From NCBI GenBank assembly GCA_011050675.1, contig DRFI01000028.1, forward strand, positions 124,001 through 188,000: a DNA stretch of 64,000 bases. Reading direction: 5' to 3'. The position numbers were made by a program, and so were the translations under genes. This DNA comes from Maribacter sp. (GTDB lineage Bacteria > Bacteroidota > Bacteroidia > Flavobacteriales > Flavobacteriaceae). This document shows, piece by piece, positions 7,899 to 17,596 of this stretch. Under the pieces are notes generated by a model that saw only the letters and a list, made by a program, of their open reading frames with translations, was not told the DNA's origin and did no database searches. The first letter of the stretch is position 1, and every line of letters begins with the position of its first letter.

Positions 7899-8414
7899 TT
7901 AAAAGTATACACGTACAAATGGCATGAGCGCATTACCATAAATACTTCTATTATCATCATAAAGTAAATCGTATCGCAGACCAACTGTCACATTCCTAGT
8001 GCTATAACCAGTACCAACAAAAAATGCAGGTAACCAATAATTATCCTCTACATCAAAAGTTTGGGTGGCGATTGTTCTATTTATACGTAATTGTTCGAAT
8101 TCTGCCGACATTTGAATTTGAGGAATAGGATTGTAAAGCGAAAGAATACTACCGCCATATGCTAAGAATTTATCGACGTCAAACTTGGCATAATTGAAAC
8201 TTAAACTGGCGCCTGCAGCAAATTTTTCATTAAATTGATGGATAGCGCTCGGTGAAATAGATCCATTAAACCCATTATTTGTGAACCCTAATCCAATACT
8301 TCCACCAAATCTTACGTTATTCCAAAAATTGACACCATTATTTGATGATTGAGCTAGTGAGAGAGTGATATTAAATATTACTAGCCCTGTGAAAATTAAT
8401 TTTTTTAAACTCAT
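7899..8414 (-). CDS. Outer-membrane beta-barrel protein (often mislabelled alpha-ketoglutarate decarboxylase)
   Basis: A 171-aa protein starting at the ATG at 8414, which yields a signal peptide (MSLKKLIFTGLVIFNITLSLAQ). An earlier in-frame start at 8462 would add 16 polar residues before it and is unlikely. The mature part has alternating hydrophobic/polar strands rich in Gly, Asn and aromatics and ends in Phe (FVRVYF), as expected for a small outer-membrane barrel. It is divergent from sucA (117 bp apart). From memory, such proteins are often annotated as alpha-ketoglutarate decarboxylase because of that adjacency; nothing in the sequence supports such an activity. Confidence 0.75.
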   Translation of the reverse strand: MSLKKLIFTGLVIFNITLSLAQSSNNGVNFWNNVRFGGSIGLGFTNNGFNGSISPSAIHQFNEKFAAGASLSFNYAKFDVDKFLAYGGSILSLYNPIPQIQMSAEFEQLRINRTIATQTFDVEDNYWLPAFFVGTGYSTRNVTVGLRYDLLYDDNRSIYGNALMPFVRVYF

Positions 8415-8488
8415 ATGATGAATTTGTTTTAAAGTTTCATTTTTTTCAATAATACATGGCATTCTATCGTTAGATATTGTAAATGTTG

Positions 8489-8496
8489 TATTTTTG
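8489..8496 (+). promoter_or_regulatory. Candidate -7 element (TATTTTTG) for sucAB
   Basis: A TAnnTTTG match 35 nt before the sucA ATG, in the divergent intergenic region. The -33 box is not evident. Confidence 0.4.
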
Positions 8497-8531
8497 TTAG
8501 AAATTTATTCTAAAGATACAGAAAGTAATTC

Positions 8532-11327
8532 ATGGATAAATATTCCTTTTTGAATACCGCTCATACCTCTTTTTTTTCAGAGTTATACGATAAGTATTTA
8601 GTAAACCCGGATAGTGTAGAGCCAAGTTGGAGAGCCTTTTTTCAAGGATTCGACTTTGGAATGGAAAGTTCGTTAGAAGAACTTGAGATTGATGAGAATC
8701 GAACTACAGTATTAGTAAATGGCAATAAAAGTGAAATGCCAGAATCTCTTCAGAAGGAGTTTCAGGTAATTCGATTGATTGACGGTTACAGAAGCAGGGG
8801 GCACTTGTTTACGAAAACAAATCCGGTACGTGAGCGAAGACATTATGAACCTACATTAGAAATTGAAAATTTCGGATTAACATCTTCTGATTTGGAAACG
8901 GTGTTTAATGCTGGTGACATAATTGGTATAGGACCAAATTCCTTAAAAGAGATTGTTAGACATTTACGAAGTATCTATTGTGATGCTATTGGTGTTGAAT
9001 ATATGTTTATTCGAAAGCCAGAGCGTGTAAAATGGATACAAGATTGGATAAATGTTAATGATAATCATCCGAATTTTGAATCAGATCGTAAGAAACATAT
9101 TCTTAAGAAGTTAAATCATGCGATTTCATTTGAATCTTTTCTGCATACTAAATATGTAGGTCAAAAGAGATTCTCTTTGGAAGGTAATGAATCGTTGATA
9201 CCTGCTTTAGATGTTATTGTTGAACGCGCAGCAGAAATGGGCGTACAGCAATTTGTTATGGGTATGGCACACCGTGGTAGGTTAAATGTATTAACCAATA
9301 TCTTCGGTAAGTCCGCAAAAGATATCTTTAGCGAATTTGACGGTAAGGATTACGAGCAAGAAATTTTTGACGGTGACGTTAAATATCACTTGGGCTGGAC
9401 CTCTGATAGAAAGTCAGATAACGGAAATAAAATAAAGATGAATATTGCTCCAAACCCTTCTCACTTAGAGACGGTTGGTGCGGTGGTTGAAGGTATAGCT
9501 AGAGCAAAACAAGATAGTCATTATCAAGATGATTTTTCAAAAGTTTTGCCTATTGTAGTGCATGGAGATGCTGCTATTGCTGGTCAAGGACTTATATATG
9601 AACTAGTTCAAATGGCTGGTCTTGATGGTTATAAAACTGGTGGTACTATTCACATAGTTGTAAATAACCAAATTGGTTTTACAACAAACTATTTAGATGC
9701 AAGAACATCTACTTATTGTACTGATGTTGCTAAAGTAACATTGTGTCCTGTTTTGCATGTTAATGCTGATGATGCCGAAGCTGTGGTGCATGCCTCGCTT
9801 TTTGCATTAGAATACAGAATGCGATTTGCTAGTGATGTATTTATAGATTTATTGGGATATAGAAAATATGGCCATAACGAAGGTGATGAGCCAAGATTTA
9901 CGCAACCAAAATTATATAAAGCAATTGCAAAGCATAAAAACCCAAGAGATATTTATGCTGAAAAGCTAATACAAGAGGGTGTAATTGATGATACTTATGT
10001 AGCTCAATTAGAAAAACAATATAAAGATTCCTTAGAAGAGAAATTAGAAGATTCACGAAAAGAAGATAAAACCGTAATTACACCGTTCATGGCAGATGAA
10101 TGGAAAGGTTTTGAAAATGTTCGTGAGTGGGAGATGATGGAAGCTGTAGATACCACATTCTCTAAAACGAAACTGAACAAAATTGCTGAAGTAATTACTG
10201 CTTTACCAAAGGGTAAAAAGTTCTTGCGTAAGGTTGAAAAGCTGGTTAAAGATCGCTACAATATGTATTTTGAAGCAGATACTCTTGACTGGGCAATGGG
10301 AGAGCTTTTGGCTTATGGTACGTTGTTGGAAGAAGGTTTTGCGGTTCGTATGTCTGGACAGGATGTAGAGCGTGGTACTTTTTCTCACCGTCATGCGGTT
10401 ATGAAAGTAGAAGAAAGTGAAGAAGAGGTTATTTTGTTGAATCAGTTATCTGAAAAACAAGCTAAATTTCAAATCTATAATTCACTTTTATCAGAATATG
10501 GTGTTGTTGGTTTTGATTATGGTTACGCTATGGCTAGCCCTAATACGCTAACCATTTGGGAAGCACAATTTGGTGATTTCAGTAATGGAGCGCAAATTAT
10601 GATTGACCAATATATTTCTGCAGCAGAGGATAAATGGAAACTTCAGAATGGTTTGGTGATGTTATTGCCACATGGTTATGAAGGTCAAGGTGCCGAGCAC
10701 TCTTCTGCAAGAATGGAGCGTTACTTGCAAATGTGTGCAAAAGATAATATGTATATAGCAGATGTGACCACACCAGCACAAATGTTCCATATTCTTCGTA
10801 GACAAATGAAGGCTAATTTTAGAAAGCCATTAATTATATTTACTCCTAAAAGTTTATTGAGACACCAAAGAGCTGTATCTAAAGTTGCAGATTTAACTGA
10901 TGGTGGTTTCAAAGAAGTAATAGATGATGAGGCTGCAGATGCTAAAAAAGTTAAAAGTTTGGTTTTCTGTACAGGTAAATTCTATTATGATCTTTTAGCT
11001 GTAAAAGAAGAGAATAAGCGTGAAGATGTAGCTTTAGTTAGAGTTGAGCAATTGTTTCCATTGCCAGAAAAGGCTATGAAAGAAGCTATGGCTAAATATA
11101 AAAATGCAGATGATATTGTTTGGGCACAAGAAGAGCCTAGAAACATGGGTGCATGGAGTCATTTGTTAATGCATTTCAGTGAGGCTCAAAAATTCAGGGT
11201 AGCATCAAGACGTTTTTATGCAGCTCCTGCGGCTGGTAGTTCAGTGAGATCAAAAGCACGTCATCAGCAAGTTATAGATTACGTATTTGACAAGACAAAG
11301 GACAATATGTCCAAACCTAAAAAATAA
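8532..11327 (+). CDS. sucA: 2-oxoglutarate dehydrogenase E1 component
   Basis: The thiamine-diphosphate E1 subunit, which decarboxylates 2-oxoglutarate in the TCA cycle and passes the succinyl group to E2. The 931-aa length is normal. The N-terminal E2-binding segment ([18 protein letters not shown]) is followed by the ThDP/substrate region with [12 protein letters not shown] (about residues 242-254), [10 protein letters not shown] (about 343) and [13 protein letters not shown] (about 441). The C-terminal transketolase-like half includes [16 protein letters not shown]. sucB begins 25 nt after the stop, so both form one operon. No E3 (lpd) gene is in this window. Confidence 0.97.
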   Translation: MDKYSFLNTAHTSFFSELYDKYLVNPDSVEPSWRAFFQGFDFGMESSLEELEIDENRTTVLVNGNKSEMPESLQKEFQVIRLIDGYRSRGHLFTKTNPVRERRHYEPTLEIENFGLTSSDLETVFNAGDIIGIGPNSLKEIVRHLRSIYCDAIGVEYMFIRKPERVKWIQDWINVNDNHPNFESDRKKHILKKLNHAISFESFLHTKYVGQKRFSLEGNESLIPALDVIVERAAEMGVQQFVMGMAHRGRLNVLTNIFGKSAKDIFSEFDGKDYEQEIFDGDVKYHLGWTSDRKSDNGNKIKMNIAPNPSHLETVGAVVEGIARAKQDSHYQDDFSKVLPIVVHGDAAIAGQGLIYELVQMAGLDGYKTGGTIHIVVNNQIGFTTNYLDARTSTYCTDVAKVTLCPVLHVNADDAEAVVHASLFALEYRMRFASDVFIDLLGYRKYGHNEGDEPRFTQPKLYKAIAKHKNPRDIYAEKLIQEGVIDDTYVAQLEKQYKDSLEEKLEDSRKEDKTVITPFMADEWKGFENVREWEMMEAVDTTFSKTKLNKIAEVITALPKGKKFLRKVEKLVKDRYNMYFEADTLDWAMGELLAYGTLLEEGFAVRMSGQDVERGTFSHRHAVMKVEESEEEVILLNQLSEKQAKFQIYNSLLSEYGVVGFDYGYAMASPNTLTIWEAQFGDFSNGAQIMIDQYISAAEDKWKLQNGLVMLLPHGYEGQGAEHSSARMERYLQMCAKDNMYIADVTTPAQMFHILRRQMKANFRKPLIIFTPKSLLRHQRAVSKVADLTDGGFKEVIDDEAADAKKVKSLVFCTGKFYYDLLAVKEENKREDVALVRVEQLFPLPEKAMKEAMAKYKNADDIVWAQEEPRNMGAWSHLLMHFSEAQKFRVASRRFYAAPAAGSSVRSKARHQQVIDYVFDKTKDNMSKPKK

Positions 11328-11352
11328 AATAACATATCAAATTATAGAAAGA

Positions 11353-12585
11353 ATGATTCTAGAAATGAAGGTCCCATCTCCGGGAGAGTCTATCACAGAG
11401 GTGGAAATAGCGGAATGGTTAGTTGAAGATGGGGATTATGTAGAAAAAGATCAAGCAATTGCAGAAGTAGATTCAGATAAAGCTACTTTGGAATTACCGG
11501 CGGAAGCTAGTGGAATAATTACACTTAAAGCGGAAGAAGGTGATGCTGTTGCTGTAGGTGCAGTCGTTTGTTTGATTGATACTAGTGCCGCTAAGCCGGA
11601 AGGTTCTGCGGAATCGTCTAGTGCGGCTAAAGACGAAAAAGAAGTAAGCGCTAAAAAAGAGGTTGTAGCTGAAAAAGCTCCTCAGCCTGCTAAGGCAAAA
11701 GAGACATATGCATCTGGTGTACCTTCACCTGCCGCAAAGAAAATTTTAGATGAGAAAGGAATTGACAGTAATGCTGTTTCTGGTTCTGGTCGCGATGGTA
11801 GAATAACTAAAGAAGATGCTGTAAGTTCAGTACCTTCTATGGGTTCGCCAACTGGTGGTAACCGTGGCGAGTCACGTTCTAAATTATCAATGTTACGTAG
11901 GAAAGTTGCAGAAAGATTGGTTTCTGCAAAGAACGAAACAGCAATGTTGACCACTTTTAATGAGGTGGATATGAGTGCTATTTTTGAGCTTAGAAATAAG
12001 TACAAAGTAGATTTTAAGAGTAAACATGGTGTAGGTCTAGGTTTTATGTCCTTTTTTACAAAGGCTGTAGTAAAAGCTTTAGAGATGTATCCTGCTGTTA
12101 ACTCAATGATTGATGGTAAAGAAATGGTTTCTTATGATTTCTGCGATATTAGTATTGCAGTGTCTGGTCCTAAAGGATTGATGGTTCCTGTTATACGTAA
12201 CGCTGAAAACTTAACTTTTAGAGGTGTTGAGGCTGAAGTTAAGAGATTAGCGATAAGAGCTCGTGAAGGTGAAATTACAGTTGATGAAATGACTGGTGGT
12301 ACTTTTACGATAACTAATGGTGGTGTTTTTGGTTCAATGTTATCTACTCCGATTATCAATCCTCCGCAAAGTGCAATTTTGGGTATGCATAATATAGTTG
12401 AAAGACCAATTGCTCGCGATGGGGCTATTGCTATAGCACCTATTATGTATGTAGCAGTTTCTTATGATCACCGTATTATTGACGGTAAAGAATCTGTTGG
12501 CTTTTTGGTAGCTATAAAGGAAGCGTTAGAAAATCCAGAAGAGTTATTAATGGATAATAATATAAAGAAGGCTTTAGAAATGTAA
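11353..12585 (+). CDS. sucB: Dihydrolipoyllysine succinyltransferase, E2 of 2-oxoglutarate dehydrogenase
   Basis: The E2 core of the 2-oxoglutarate dehydrogenase complex. The frame is open from 11287, but the ATG at 11353 gives the family N-terminus [19 protein letters not shown] and avoids overlap with sucA; it encodes 410 aa. Domains in order: lipoyl domain (1-80) with Lys43 in [12 protein letters not shown]; an Ala/Lys/Glu-rich flexible linker (about 80-118); the peripheral subunit-binding domain (about 121-160, [15 protein letters not shown]); and a catalytic acyltransferase domain ending with the active-site [12 protein letters not shown]. It is co-transcribed with sucA. Confidence 0.96.
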   Translation: MILEMKVPSPGESITEVEIAEWLVEDGDYVEKDQAIAEVDSDKATLELPAEASGIITLKAEEGDAVAVGAVVCLIDTSAAKPEGSAESSSAAKDEKEVSAKKEVVAEKAPQPAKAKETYASGVPSPAAKKILDEKGIDSNAVSGSGRDGRITKEDAVSSVPSMGSPTGGNRGESRSKLSMLRRKVAERLVSAKNETAMLTTFNEVDMSAIFELRNKYKVDFKSKHGVGLGFMSFFTKAVVKALEMYPAVNSMIDGKEMVSYDFCDISIAVSGPKGLMVPVIRNAENLTFRGVEAEVKRLAIRAREGEITVDEMTGGTFTITNGGVFGSMLSTPIINPPQSAILGMHNIVERPIARDGAIAIAPIMYVAVSYDHRIIDGKESVGFLVAIKEALENPEELLMDNNIKKALEM

Positions 12586-12607
12586 ATTTCTTAAGATTTG
12601 ATATAAC

Positions 12608-12640
12608 AAAAGCGTTGAGTTAATCTCAACGCTTTTTCTT
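12608..12640. terminator. Bidirectional terminator between sucB and the retropepsin-like gene
   Basis: A perfect 12-bp stem (aaaagcgttgag, 12608-12619 / 12625-12636) with a 5-nt loop, followed by T-rich sequence. It lies 22 nt after the sucB stop. The TGA stop of the convergent minus-strand gene falls inside its right arm. Confidence 0.85.
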
Positions 12641-13075
12641 TTTTAGGTAAATACATTTTTTGTTATAGTCAATAATAGCTTTTGACTTTTTTAAAATATC
12701 AGCACCAATAATTCCATCTACAGGTTCTGCGTTGTGTGCGGTTAATGCTTCGTTAACATGTTTTAAATCAAATAATACAATCTCCAATTTTTTATAACAC
12801 CAAGAATTTAGCTCAATTCTATTTTTTTTAGAGACAAGCGTTTCCATGTTAGTTGCGCCTGCTCCGGCTGCTTTTATAATTGATTCTTCAGAAATTAAGT
12901 TAAAATAATCAATCTTATCCATCCCAACACATGTATTGGAGGCGCCTGTATCTAAAATAAATCGTCCTTTAATAGAATTTATTTCAGCATTAATCTCAAA
13001 ATGGTCCGTAGCCGTTAATATAAGTGGAATTCGTACGTAGTCTTTAAGCTTCAAAAATTTTTTGAGGGTACTCAT
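12626..13075 (-). CDS. Retropepsin-like aspartic protease family protein
   Basis: A 149-aa protein with a single-domain pepsin/retropepsin fold signature: FILDTGASNTCV (about residues 37-48), whose DTGA would supply the catalytic Asp of one half-site. A second glycine-rich flap-like region (IIKAAGAGATNMETL) and the closing EPVDGIIGADILKKSKAIIDY motif are typical of TIGR02281/gag-asp-like bacterial proteins. It would act as a homodimer. No signal peptide is obvious. Substrates are unknown. It is divergent from tatD (37 bp) and convergent with sucB, with its last codons embedded in a shared terminator. Confidence 0.8.
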   Translation of the reverse strand: MSTLKKFLKLKDYVRIPLILTATDHFEINAEINSIKGRFILDTGASNTCVGMDKIDYFNLISEESIIKAAGAGATNMETLVSKKNRIELNSWCYKKLEIVLFDLKHVNEALTAHNAEPVDGIIGADILKKSKAIIDYNKKCIYLKKKKR

Positions 13076-13100
13076 AATTCATTTTTTTCAAAGATAAGTC

Positions 13101-13108
13101 TATTTTTG
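13101..13108 (+). promoter_or_regulatory. Candidate -7 element (TATTTTTG) directly abutting the tatD start
   Basis: A TAnnTTTG match ending only 4 nt before the tatD ATG at 13113. If used, transcription would begin at or within a base or two of the start codon and give a leaderless mRNA. The -33 position (13078-13081) is a poor match. Confidence 0.4.
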
Positions 13109-13112
13109 TGGC

Positions 13113-13880
13113 ATGATAATTACAGATACGCATACGCATTTATATAGTGAAGCCTTTGATGAAGATAGAAATGAGGTAGTTCAAAAGGCTATTAATTTAG
13201 GAGTAGATAGATTCTTTATTCCTGCCATTGACTCTACTTATACAGAGCGTATGTTAAGTTTAGAAAAAGATTTTCCAGGGCATATGTTTTTAATGTCAGG
13301 TTTACATCCCACGCATGTGAAAGAAAACTATGAAAGTGAACTAATGCATATTGAGGAAATGTTGGAAAAGCATACTTATTATGCAATAGGTGAAATAGGA
13401 ATTGATTTGTATTGGGAGAAGAAATTCTTAAAAGAACAGCAGATTGCTTTTAGAAGACAAATTCAGTTAGCTAAAAAGAAGAGATTACCCATTGTTATTC
13501 ATTGTCGCGATGCTTTTGATGAGGTTTTTCAAATATTGGAAGAAGAGAAAGGTGAAGATTTAAGAGGTATTTTTCATTGTTTTACTGGTACATTAGATCA
13601 GGCGAAAACAGCAATTTCGTATAATATGAAGTTGGGTATAGGTGGTGTGGTTACTTTTAAGAATGGAAAAATCGATACTTTTTTAAAAGAAATAGAATTA
13701 AACCATATTGTATTGGAAACGGATTCTCCCTATTTGGCCCCAACACCTTATCGAGGGAAAAGAAATGAAAGTGCCTATATTGTTAATGTATTAGAGCGGT
13801 TAGCTGATATTCACGGTCTTTCTAATGAACACATTGCTTTAAAGACAACAGAAAACTCTAAAGAAGTTTTTGGTATATAA
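13113..13880 (+). CDS. tatD: TatD family metal-dependent DNase
   Basis: A 255-aa TIM-barrel metallohydrolase of the TatD/YcfH group. Metal ligands visible are the N-terminal DTHTHLY (5-11), GEIGIDLYW (Glu and Asp), IHCRDAF, FHCFTG and ETDSPYLAP. Relatives are 3'-5' exonucleases or deoxyribonucleases implicated in DNA repair and DNA fragmentation, while some members have other phosphoesterase or D-aminoacyl-tRNA deacylase roles. The ATG at 13113 gives the family N-terminus directly. It is followed after 21 bp by ansA in the same direction, a likely operon. Confidence 0.92.
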   Translation: MIITDTHTHLYSEAFDEDRNEVVQKAINLGVDRFFIPAIDSTYTERMLSLEKDFPGHMFLMSGLHPTHVKENYESELMHIEEMLEKHTYYAIGEIGIDLYWEKKFLKEQQIAFRRQIQLAKKKRLPIVIHCRDAFDEVFQILEEEKGEDLRGIFHCFTGTLDQAKTAISYNMKLGIGGVVTFKNGKIDTFLKEIELNHIVLETDSPYLAPTPYRGKRNESAYIVNVLERLADIHGLSNEHIALKTTENSKEVFGI

Positions 13881-13901
13881 TTTTAATATAAAGACGAAGA
13901 T

Positions 13902-14933
13902 TTGAGCTCGGATAAAAGGAATATTTTATTGATATATACAGGTGGTACAATTGGTATGATGAAAGATTATACTTCTGGTGCTCTAAAGGCATTTGATTTT
14001 TCTCAGCTGCTGAAAAACATACCAGAGCTTAATCAATTAGACTGTACTATATCTAGTTTTTCCTTTGATCATCCTATAGATTCATCTAACATTAACCCTA
14101 CACATTGGGTTGCTATTTCAGATATAATTACTGAAAGATATAATGATTTTGATGGATTTGTAGTATTACATGGTAGTGATACAATGAGCTATACGGCATC
14201 AGCATTGAGTTTTTTGTTAGAAAATTTATCAAAACCTGTTATTTTAACCGGCTCTCAATTGCCTATAGGAGATTTGAGAACAGATGCGAAAGAAAATCTA
14301 ATTACAGCTATTCAAATTGCCGCTTTGTGTAAAAAAGGAAAGCCAGTTGTTCAAGAAGTCGGACTTTATTTTGAATATAAACTGTATAGAGGTAATAGAA
14401 CGACGAAGATAAATGCAGAGCATTTTCAGGCATTTGCCTCTTTAAATTACCCTCATTTGATAGAGTCTGGAGTTCATTTGACGGTTTTTGGAGAGTATTT
14501 ATTGCCTCAAAAAAAGAAATTAACGTTAAAATCTCATAGAAATATGGATGATAATGTGGCTATATTGAAAATATTTCCGGGAATTAATGCAAATATTATC
14601 GATGCCATATTGGAGGCTAGAAATTTAAAAGCATTGGTTTTGGAGACGTATGGTTCAGGAAATGCTCCCATGGAAGAATGGTTTTTAGAAAAATTAAATA
14701 ACGCAATTAATAAAGGAATACATATTATTAATGTAACTCAGTGTTCTGGCGGTGCGGTTATGATGGGTCATTATGAAACAAGCTCTAGATTAAAGAAAAT
14801 GCAAGTGATTAATGGTAAGGATATTACAACCGAGGCTGCTATTACAAAGGCAATGTACTTACTGGGTAGTGATGTCTCGCCTGAGTTGTTCAAAACCGTT
14901 TTCGAAACCTCTTTGCGAGGAGAAATGCTTTAA
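13902..14933 (+). CDS. ansA: Type I (cytoplasmic) L-asparaginase
   Basis: Hydrolyses asparagine to aspartate and ammonia in the cytoplasm. The 343 residues with no signal peptide match type I enzymes. The N-terminal LLIYTGGTIGMM holds the first catalytic Thr; HGSDTMSYTASALSF holds the second Thr-Asp pair; VLTGSQLPIGDLRTDAKENL follows. The start is TTG at 13902: no ATG precedes the catalytic motif in frame, so TTG (MSSDKRNILLIYTGG) is the natural choice. It is the second gene of a tatD-ansA unit. Confidence 0.93.
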   Translation: MSSDKRNILLIYTGGTIGMMKDYTSGALKAFDFSQLLKNIPELNQLDCTISSFSFDHPIDSSNINPTHWVAISDIITERYNDFDGFVVLHGSDTMSYTASALSFLLENLSKPVILTGSQLPIGDLRTDAKENLITAIQIAALCKKGKPVVQEVGLYFEYKLYRGNRTTKINAEHFQAFASLNYPHLIESGVHLTVFGEYLLPQKKKLTLKSHRNMDDNVAILKIFPGINANIIDAILEARNLKALVLETYGSGNAPMEEWFLEKLNNAINKGIHIINVTQCSGGAVMMGHYETSSRLKKMQVINGKDITTEAAITKAMYLLGSDVSPELFKTVFETSLRGEML

Positions 14934-15004
14934 ATTTAACATCAGTTTAATTTCGATAACTAATATTTTTTTTGTTATTTGCCCACCCTTATAAAAGGTA
15001 ACTT

Positions 15005-15092
15005 AGAGAGGTGGCCGAGTGGTCGAAGGCGCACGCCTGGAAAGTGTGTATACCCCAAAAGGGTATCGAGGGTTCGAATCCCTTCCTCTCTG
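15005..15092 (+). tRNA. tRNA-Ser (anticodon GGA)
   Basis: An 88-nt cloverleaf. The acceptor arms AGAGAGG (15005-15011) and CCTCTCT (15085-15091) pair perfectly, with discriminator G15092. The D-arm gtggccgagtggtc, anticodon loop ctGGAaa with GGA at 15039-15041, a long variable arm (taccccaaaagggta) typical of class II tRNA-Ser, and the T-arm gagggttcgaatcccttc are all present. The CCA end is not encoded. Confidence 0.96.
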
Positions 15093-15169
15093 CAAGTAAG
15101 TTTTACTTTTTTTATATTGTTTTTTTTTTATCTTTAACCCTATTAACTAACTAATTTAAGTTTGAAAAA

Positions 15170-15919
15170 ATGAAAAAATTATTCCCAAGCCTAGCAGTCG
15201 CTGGGGCATTTGTAGCAGGTACAAATATTGTAAGTGCAAAAGTAGCAGCAGTAGCTTTGCTAGTTCAAGAAGGAGCTCCTGAAGCGGAAAGAGGATTTAC
15301 TCAACTATTAAAAGAGATGTTTATTACTGGTGGTGCCGGTTTCATGGGTATCGTTCTTTTATGTTTGATCCTTGGTTTAGCAGTTGCTATTGAAAGAATT
15401 ATTTATTTGAACATGGCTAGTACAAATACTGCCAAGTTGAAACAACAAGTTGAAGACGCATTGGCATCTGGTGGTGTTGAAGCTGCTAAAGAGGTTTGTA
15501 GAAATACAAAAGGACCTGTTGCTTCTATCTACTATCAAGGTTTGGATAGAGCTGGAGAGAGTATAGAGTCTGCTGAAAAAGCTGTTGTTGCTTACGGTGG
15601 TGTTCAAATGGGACAATTAGAGAAAAACGTTTCTTGGTTATCTTTATTTATCGCTATTGCTCCAATGCTTGGTTTCATGGGTACGGTAATCGGTATGATT
15701 GCAGCCTTCCAAAAGATTGCAGCAGTTGGTAACTTAAGTGCATCTCTTATTGCAGGTGATATTCAAGTTGCATTATTAACAACGGTATTTGGTCTTATTA
15801 CAGCTATTATCCTTCAAATTTTCTATAATTACATTATCGCTAAAATTGATAGCATCGTTAATGATATGGAAGACTCTTCGATTACTTTAATCGATATGTT
15901 GGTTGATCACAAAAAATAA
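15170..15919 (+). CDS. exbB: MotA/TolQ/ExbB proton channel family protein
   Basis: A 249-aa inner-membrane protein with an N-terminal hydrophobic stretch (possible signal or helix, residues 8-35) and three canonical TolQ/ExbB helices (about 55-80, 155-180, 197-222). The ExbB landmark LSLFIAIAPMLGFMGTVIGMI lies around residues 158-178 (shown here as its start, LSLFIAIAPMLGF). ExbB pentamers form the stator that uses proton motive force to energise TonB or Tol partners. The next genes, a small membrane protein and two ExbD genes, follow at 15-26 bp spacing, so this is one operon. No tonB is in the window, so the partner is unknown. Confidence 0.88.
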   Translation: MKKLFPSLAVAGAFVAGTNIVSAKVAAVALLVQEGAPEAERGFTQLLKEMFITGGAGFMGIVLLCLILGLAVAIERIIYLNMASTNTAKLKQQVEDALASGGVEAAKEVCRNTKGPVASIYYQGLDRAGESIESAEKAVVAYGGVQMGQLEKNVSWLSLFIAIAPMLGFMGTVIGMIAAFQKIAAVGNLSASLIAGDIQVALLTTVFGLITAIILQIFYNYIIAKIDSIVNDMEDSSITLIDMLVDHKK

Positions 15920-15944
15920 GTATCACTTTTAATACCTAAAAATT

Positions 15945-16376
15945 ATGCAAAAAATTATTAAAATAGCATTAATTGCTATAGGTGTATTAAGTGCTATACT
16001 ATGGTATTTATTACCAAGTTCAGATATGCCGGCAGCAGAAGCTGCTTCTAGTGGAGCTTTGAACACAATGTTTATTATCACTTATCTTTTATTAGGTATA
16101 GCTGTTGTAGTAAGTTTAGTGTTTACTTTAAAAAACTTATTTGCCAACCCACAAGGTCTTAAGAAAACTTTGTTTGTAGTAGGTGGTTTTTTATTAGTAG
16201 TTGGAGTTTCTTACGTTTTAGCTAGCGGAACGGATGTTGATCCTGAGTTTGCTGCTATGACGGATGAAAGTACTGTTAAGAATATAGGAATGGGATTAAA
16301 TGTATTTTTTATCCTTACTATAATAGCTGTACTATCTTTAGTTATACCATCTGTTAAAAATATGTTTAGTAAATAA
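15945..16376 (+). CDS. Membrane protein embedded in the exb operon, unknown
   Basis: A 143-aa polytopic protein with four predicted transmembrane helices (about 4-22, 43-63, 77-96 and 119-139). A short acidic loop (SGTDVDPEFAAMTDESTV) lies between helices 3 and 4. No family motif is recognised. It sits between exbB (25 bp) and exbD (15 bp) in the same direction, so it is very probably co-expressed with the ExbB/ExbD machine and may be an accessory subunit. That role is inferred from position only. Confidence 0.75.
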   Translation: MQKIIKIALIAIGVLSAILWYLLPSSDMPAAEAASSGALNTMFIITYLLLGIAVVVSLVFTLKNLFANPQGLKKTLFVVGGFLLVVGVSYVLASGTDVDPEFAAMTDESTVKNIGMGLNVFFILTIIAVLSLVIPSVKNMFSK

Positions 16377-16391
16377 TAAAAATAGAAAACT

Positions 16392-17015
16392 ATGGCTAGA
16401 AGAGCAGGAGCACCAGAAGTTAGTGCGGGTTCAATGGCGGACATAGCTTTCCTTTTACTTATCTTTTTCTTAGTAACTACTACTATTGAAACAGATGCAG
16501 GATTGGATCGTATGTTGCCACCAATGGAGCCACCTACTGAAGCACCACCAATTATTAAACAAAAGAACATCTTTACGGTTAATATTAACCGAAATGGACA
16601 GTTATTGGTGGAAGATGAAATTCTTTCAATAGATAAGTTGCGCGAGAAAGCAATGGCGTTTTTAGATAACGGTGGAGCACCGTCAGGAAGTCCTGACTAT
16701 TGTAGCTATTGTAAAGGAAAACGTATTGCTGAGTCTTCGGATAATCCAACAAAAGCAATTATCTCATTGAAGAATGACCGTGAGACAAAGTATAGTACTT
16801 ACATTACAGTTCAGAATGAATTAGTAGGTGCATACAATGATCTTAGAAATAGAGAGGCAAAACGTTTATTCGGTAAAGATTACGTTGCTATGGAAGCTGA
16901 GTATTTGAATCCTGAAACTGAAGATTCTGTTAAAGAAGAATTGAAAGAAAAGGTGACAAGAGTACAAGGGTTGTTTCCACAGAAGTTATCTGAAGCAGAA
17001 ACTTCAAGCGAATAA
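16392..17015 (+). CDS. exbD: ExbD/TolR family protein with extended periplasmic domain
   Basis: A 207-aa biopolymer transport protein. One transmembrane helix (about 15-32) begins with MADIAFLLLIFFLV, in which Asp17 is the proton-relay aspartate of the family. The periplasmic domain is longer than in E. coli ExbD (about 140 aa) and contains an inserted segment with a Cys pair (YCSYCKGK, Cys104 and Cys107) and charged C-terminal helices. It forms the ExbB-ExbD motor with the neighbouring products. The insert may be disulfide-bonded in the periplasm. Confidence 0.88.
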   Translation: MARRAGAPEVSAGSMADIAFLLLIFFLVTTTIETDAGLDRMLPPMEPPTEAPPIIKQKNIFTVNINRNGQLLVEDEILSIDKLREKAMAFLDNGGAPSGSPDYCSYCKGKRIAESSDNPTKAIISLKNDRETKYSTYITVQNELVGAYNDLRNREAKRLFGKDYVAMEAEYLNPETEDSVKEELKEKVTRVQGLFPQKLSEAETSSE

Positions 17016-17037
17016 TTAATTAATTAAAAGTAACACT

Positions 17038-17520
17038 ATGTCAAAATTTGCAAAGAAAAAAGATGGAGAGATACCAGCGGTATCAACAGCTTCCCTTCCT
17101 GACATTGTATTTATGCTTTTGTTTTTCTTTATGACGGTTACCGTTATGAAGGATAGTTCCTTGAAAGTGGAAAACGTACTTCCAAATGCTAGTGAAGTTA
17201 AGAAATTGGAAAAGAAGGATCGTGTAATCTATATTTATGTTGGAAAACCAACTAGAGAGTATGAGAAAACTTTTGGTACTGAACCAAAAATTCAATTGAA
17301 TGACAAATTTTCTAGTCCTTCTGAGGTAGGTGATTATATTTTGATGGAAAGAGCTAAAAAGCCTCAGGAAATTCAGAATGTGTTAACCACAGCACTTAAG
17401 GTTGATAAGAATGCTAGTATGGGATTGATATCCGATATTAAACAAGAGTTAAGAAAGGTAAATGCTTTAAAGGTGAATTATACTACCTATGAAGGAGATG
17501 CTTTCAATAATCTACAATAG
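17038..17520 (+). CDS. ExbD/TolR family protein (second copy)
   Basis: A 160-aa ExbD-type protein, 22 bp after the first exbD. Its single transmembrane helix (about 19-38) contains SLPDIVFMLLFFFMTVTVM with the family aspartate at the helix start. A periplasmic alpha/beta domain follows, ending AFNNLQ. It lacks the Cys pair found in the first copy. Two different ExbDs behind one ExbB suggest a heterodimeric ExbD in the motor; this is inference. A strong terminator follows. Confidence 0.88.
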   Translation: MSKFAKKKDGEIPAVSTASLPDIVFMLLFFFMTVTVMKDSSLKVENVLPNASEVKKLEKKDRVIYIYVGKPTREYEKTFGTEPKIQLNDKFSSPSEVGDYILMERAKKPQEIQNVLTTALKVDKNASMGLISDIKQELRKVNALKVNYTTYEGDAFNNLQ

Positions 17521-17545
17521 TTAGTTAGTAGAATATTACATATTC

Positions 17546-17577
17546 AAAACGCCTCAAATTTATTTGAGGCGTTTTTT
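17546..17577 (+). terminator. Terminator of the exb operon
   Basis: A perfect 13-bp stem (AAAACGCCTCAAA, 17546-17558 / 17563-17575) with a 4-nt loop runs into a T-run. It starts 25 nt after the second exbD stop. Confidence 0.88.
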
Positions 17578-17596
17578 ATTTCATTAACTTTACTAT

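Noticed and set aside
7899-8414. The label alpha-ketoglutarate decarboxylase often used for this gene next to sucA.
   Set aside because: The protein is a small exported beta-barrel with no thiamine or decarboxylase motif.
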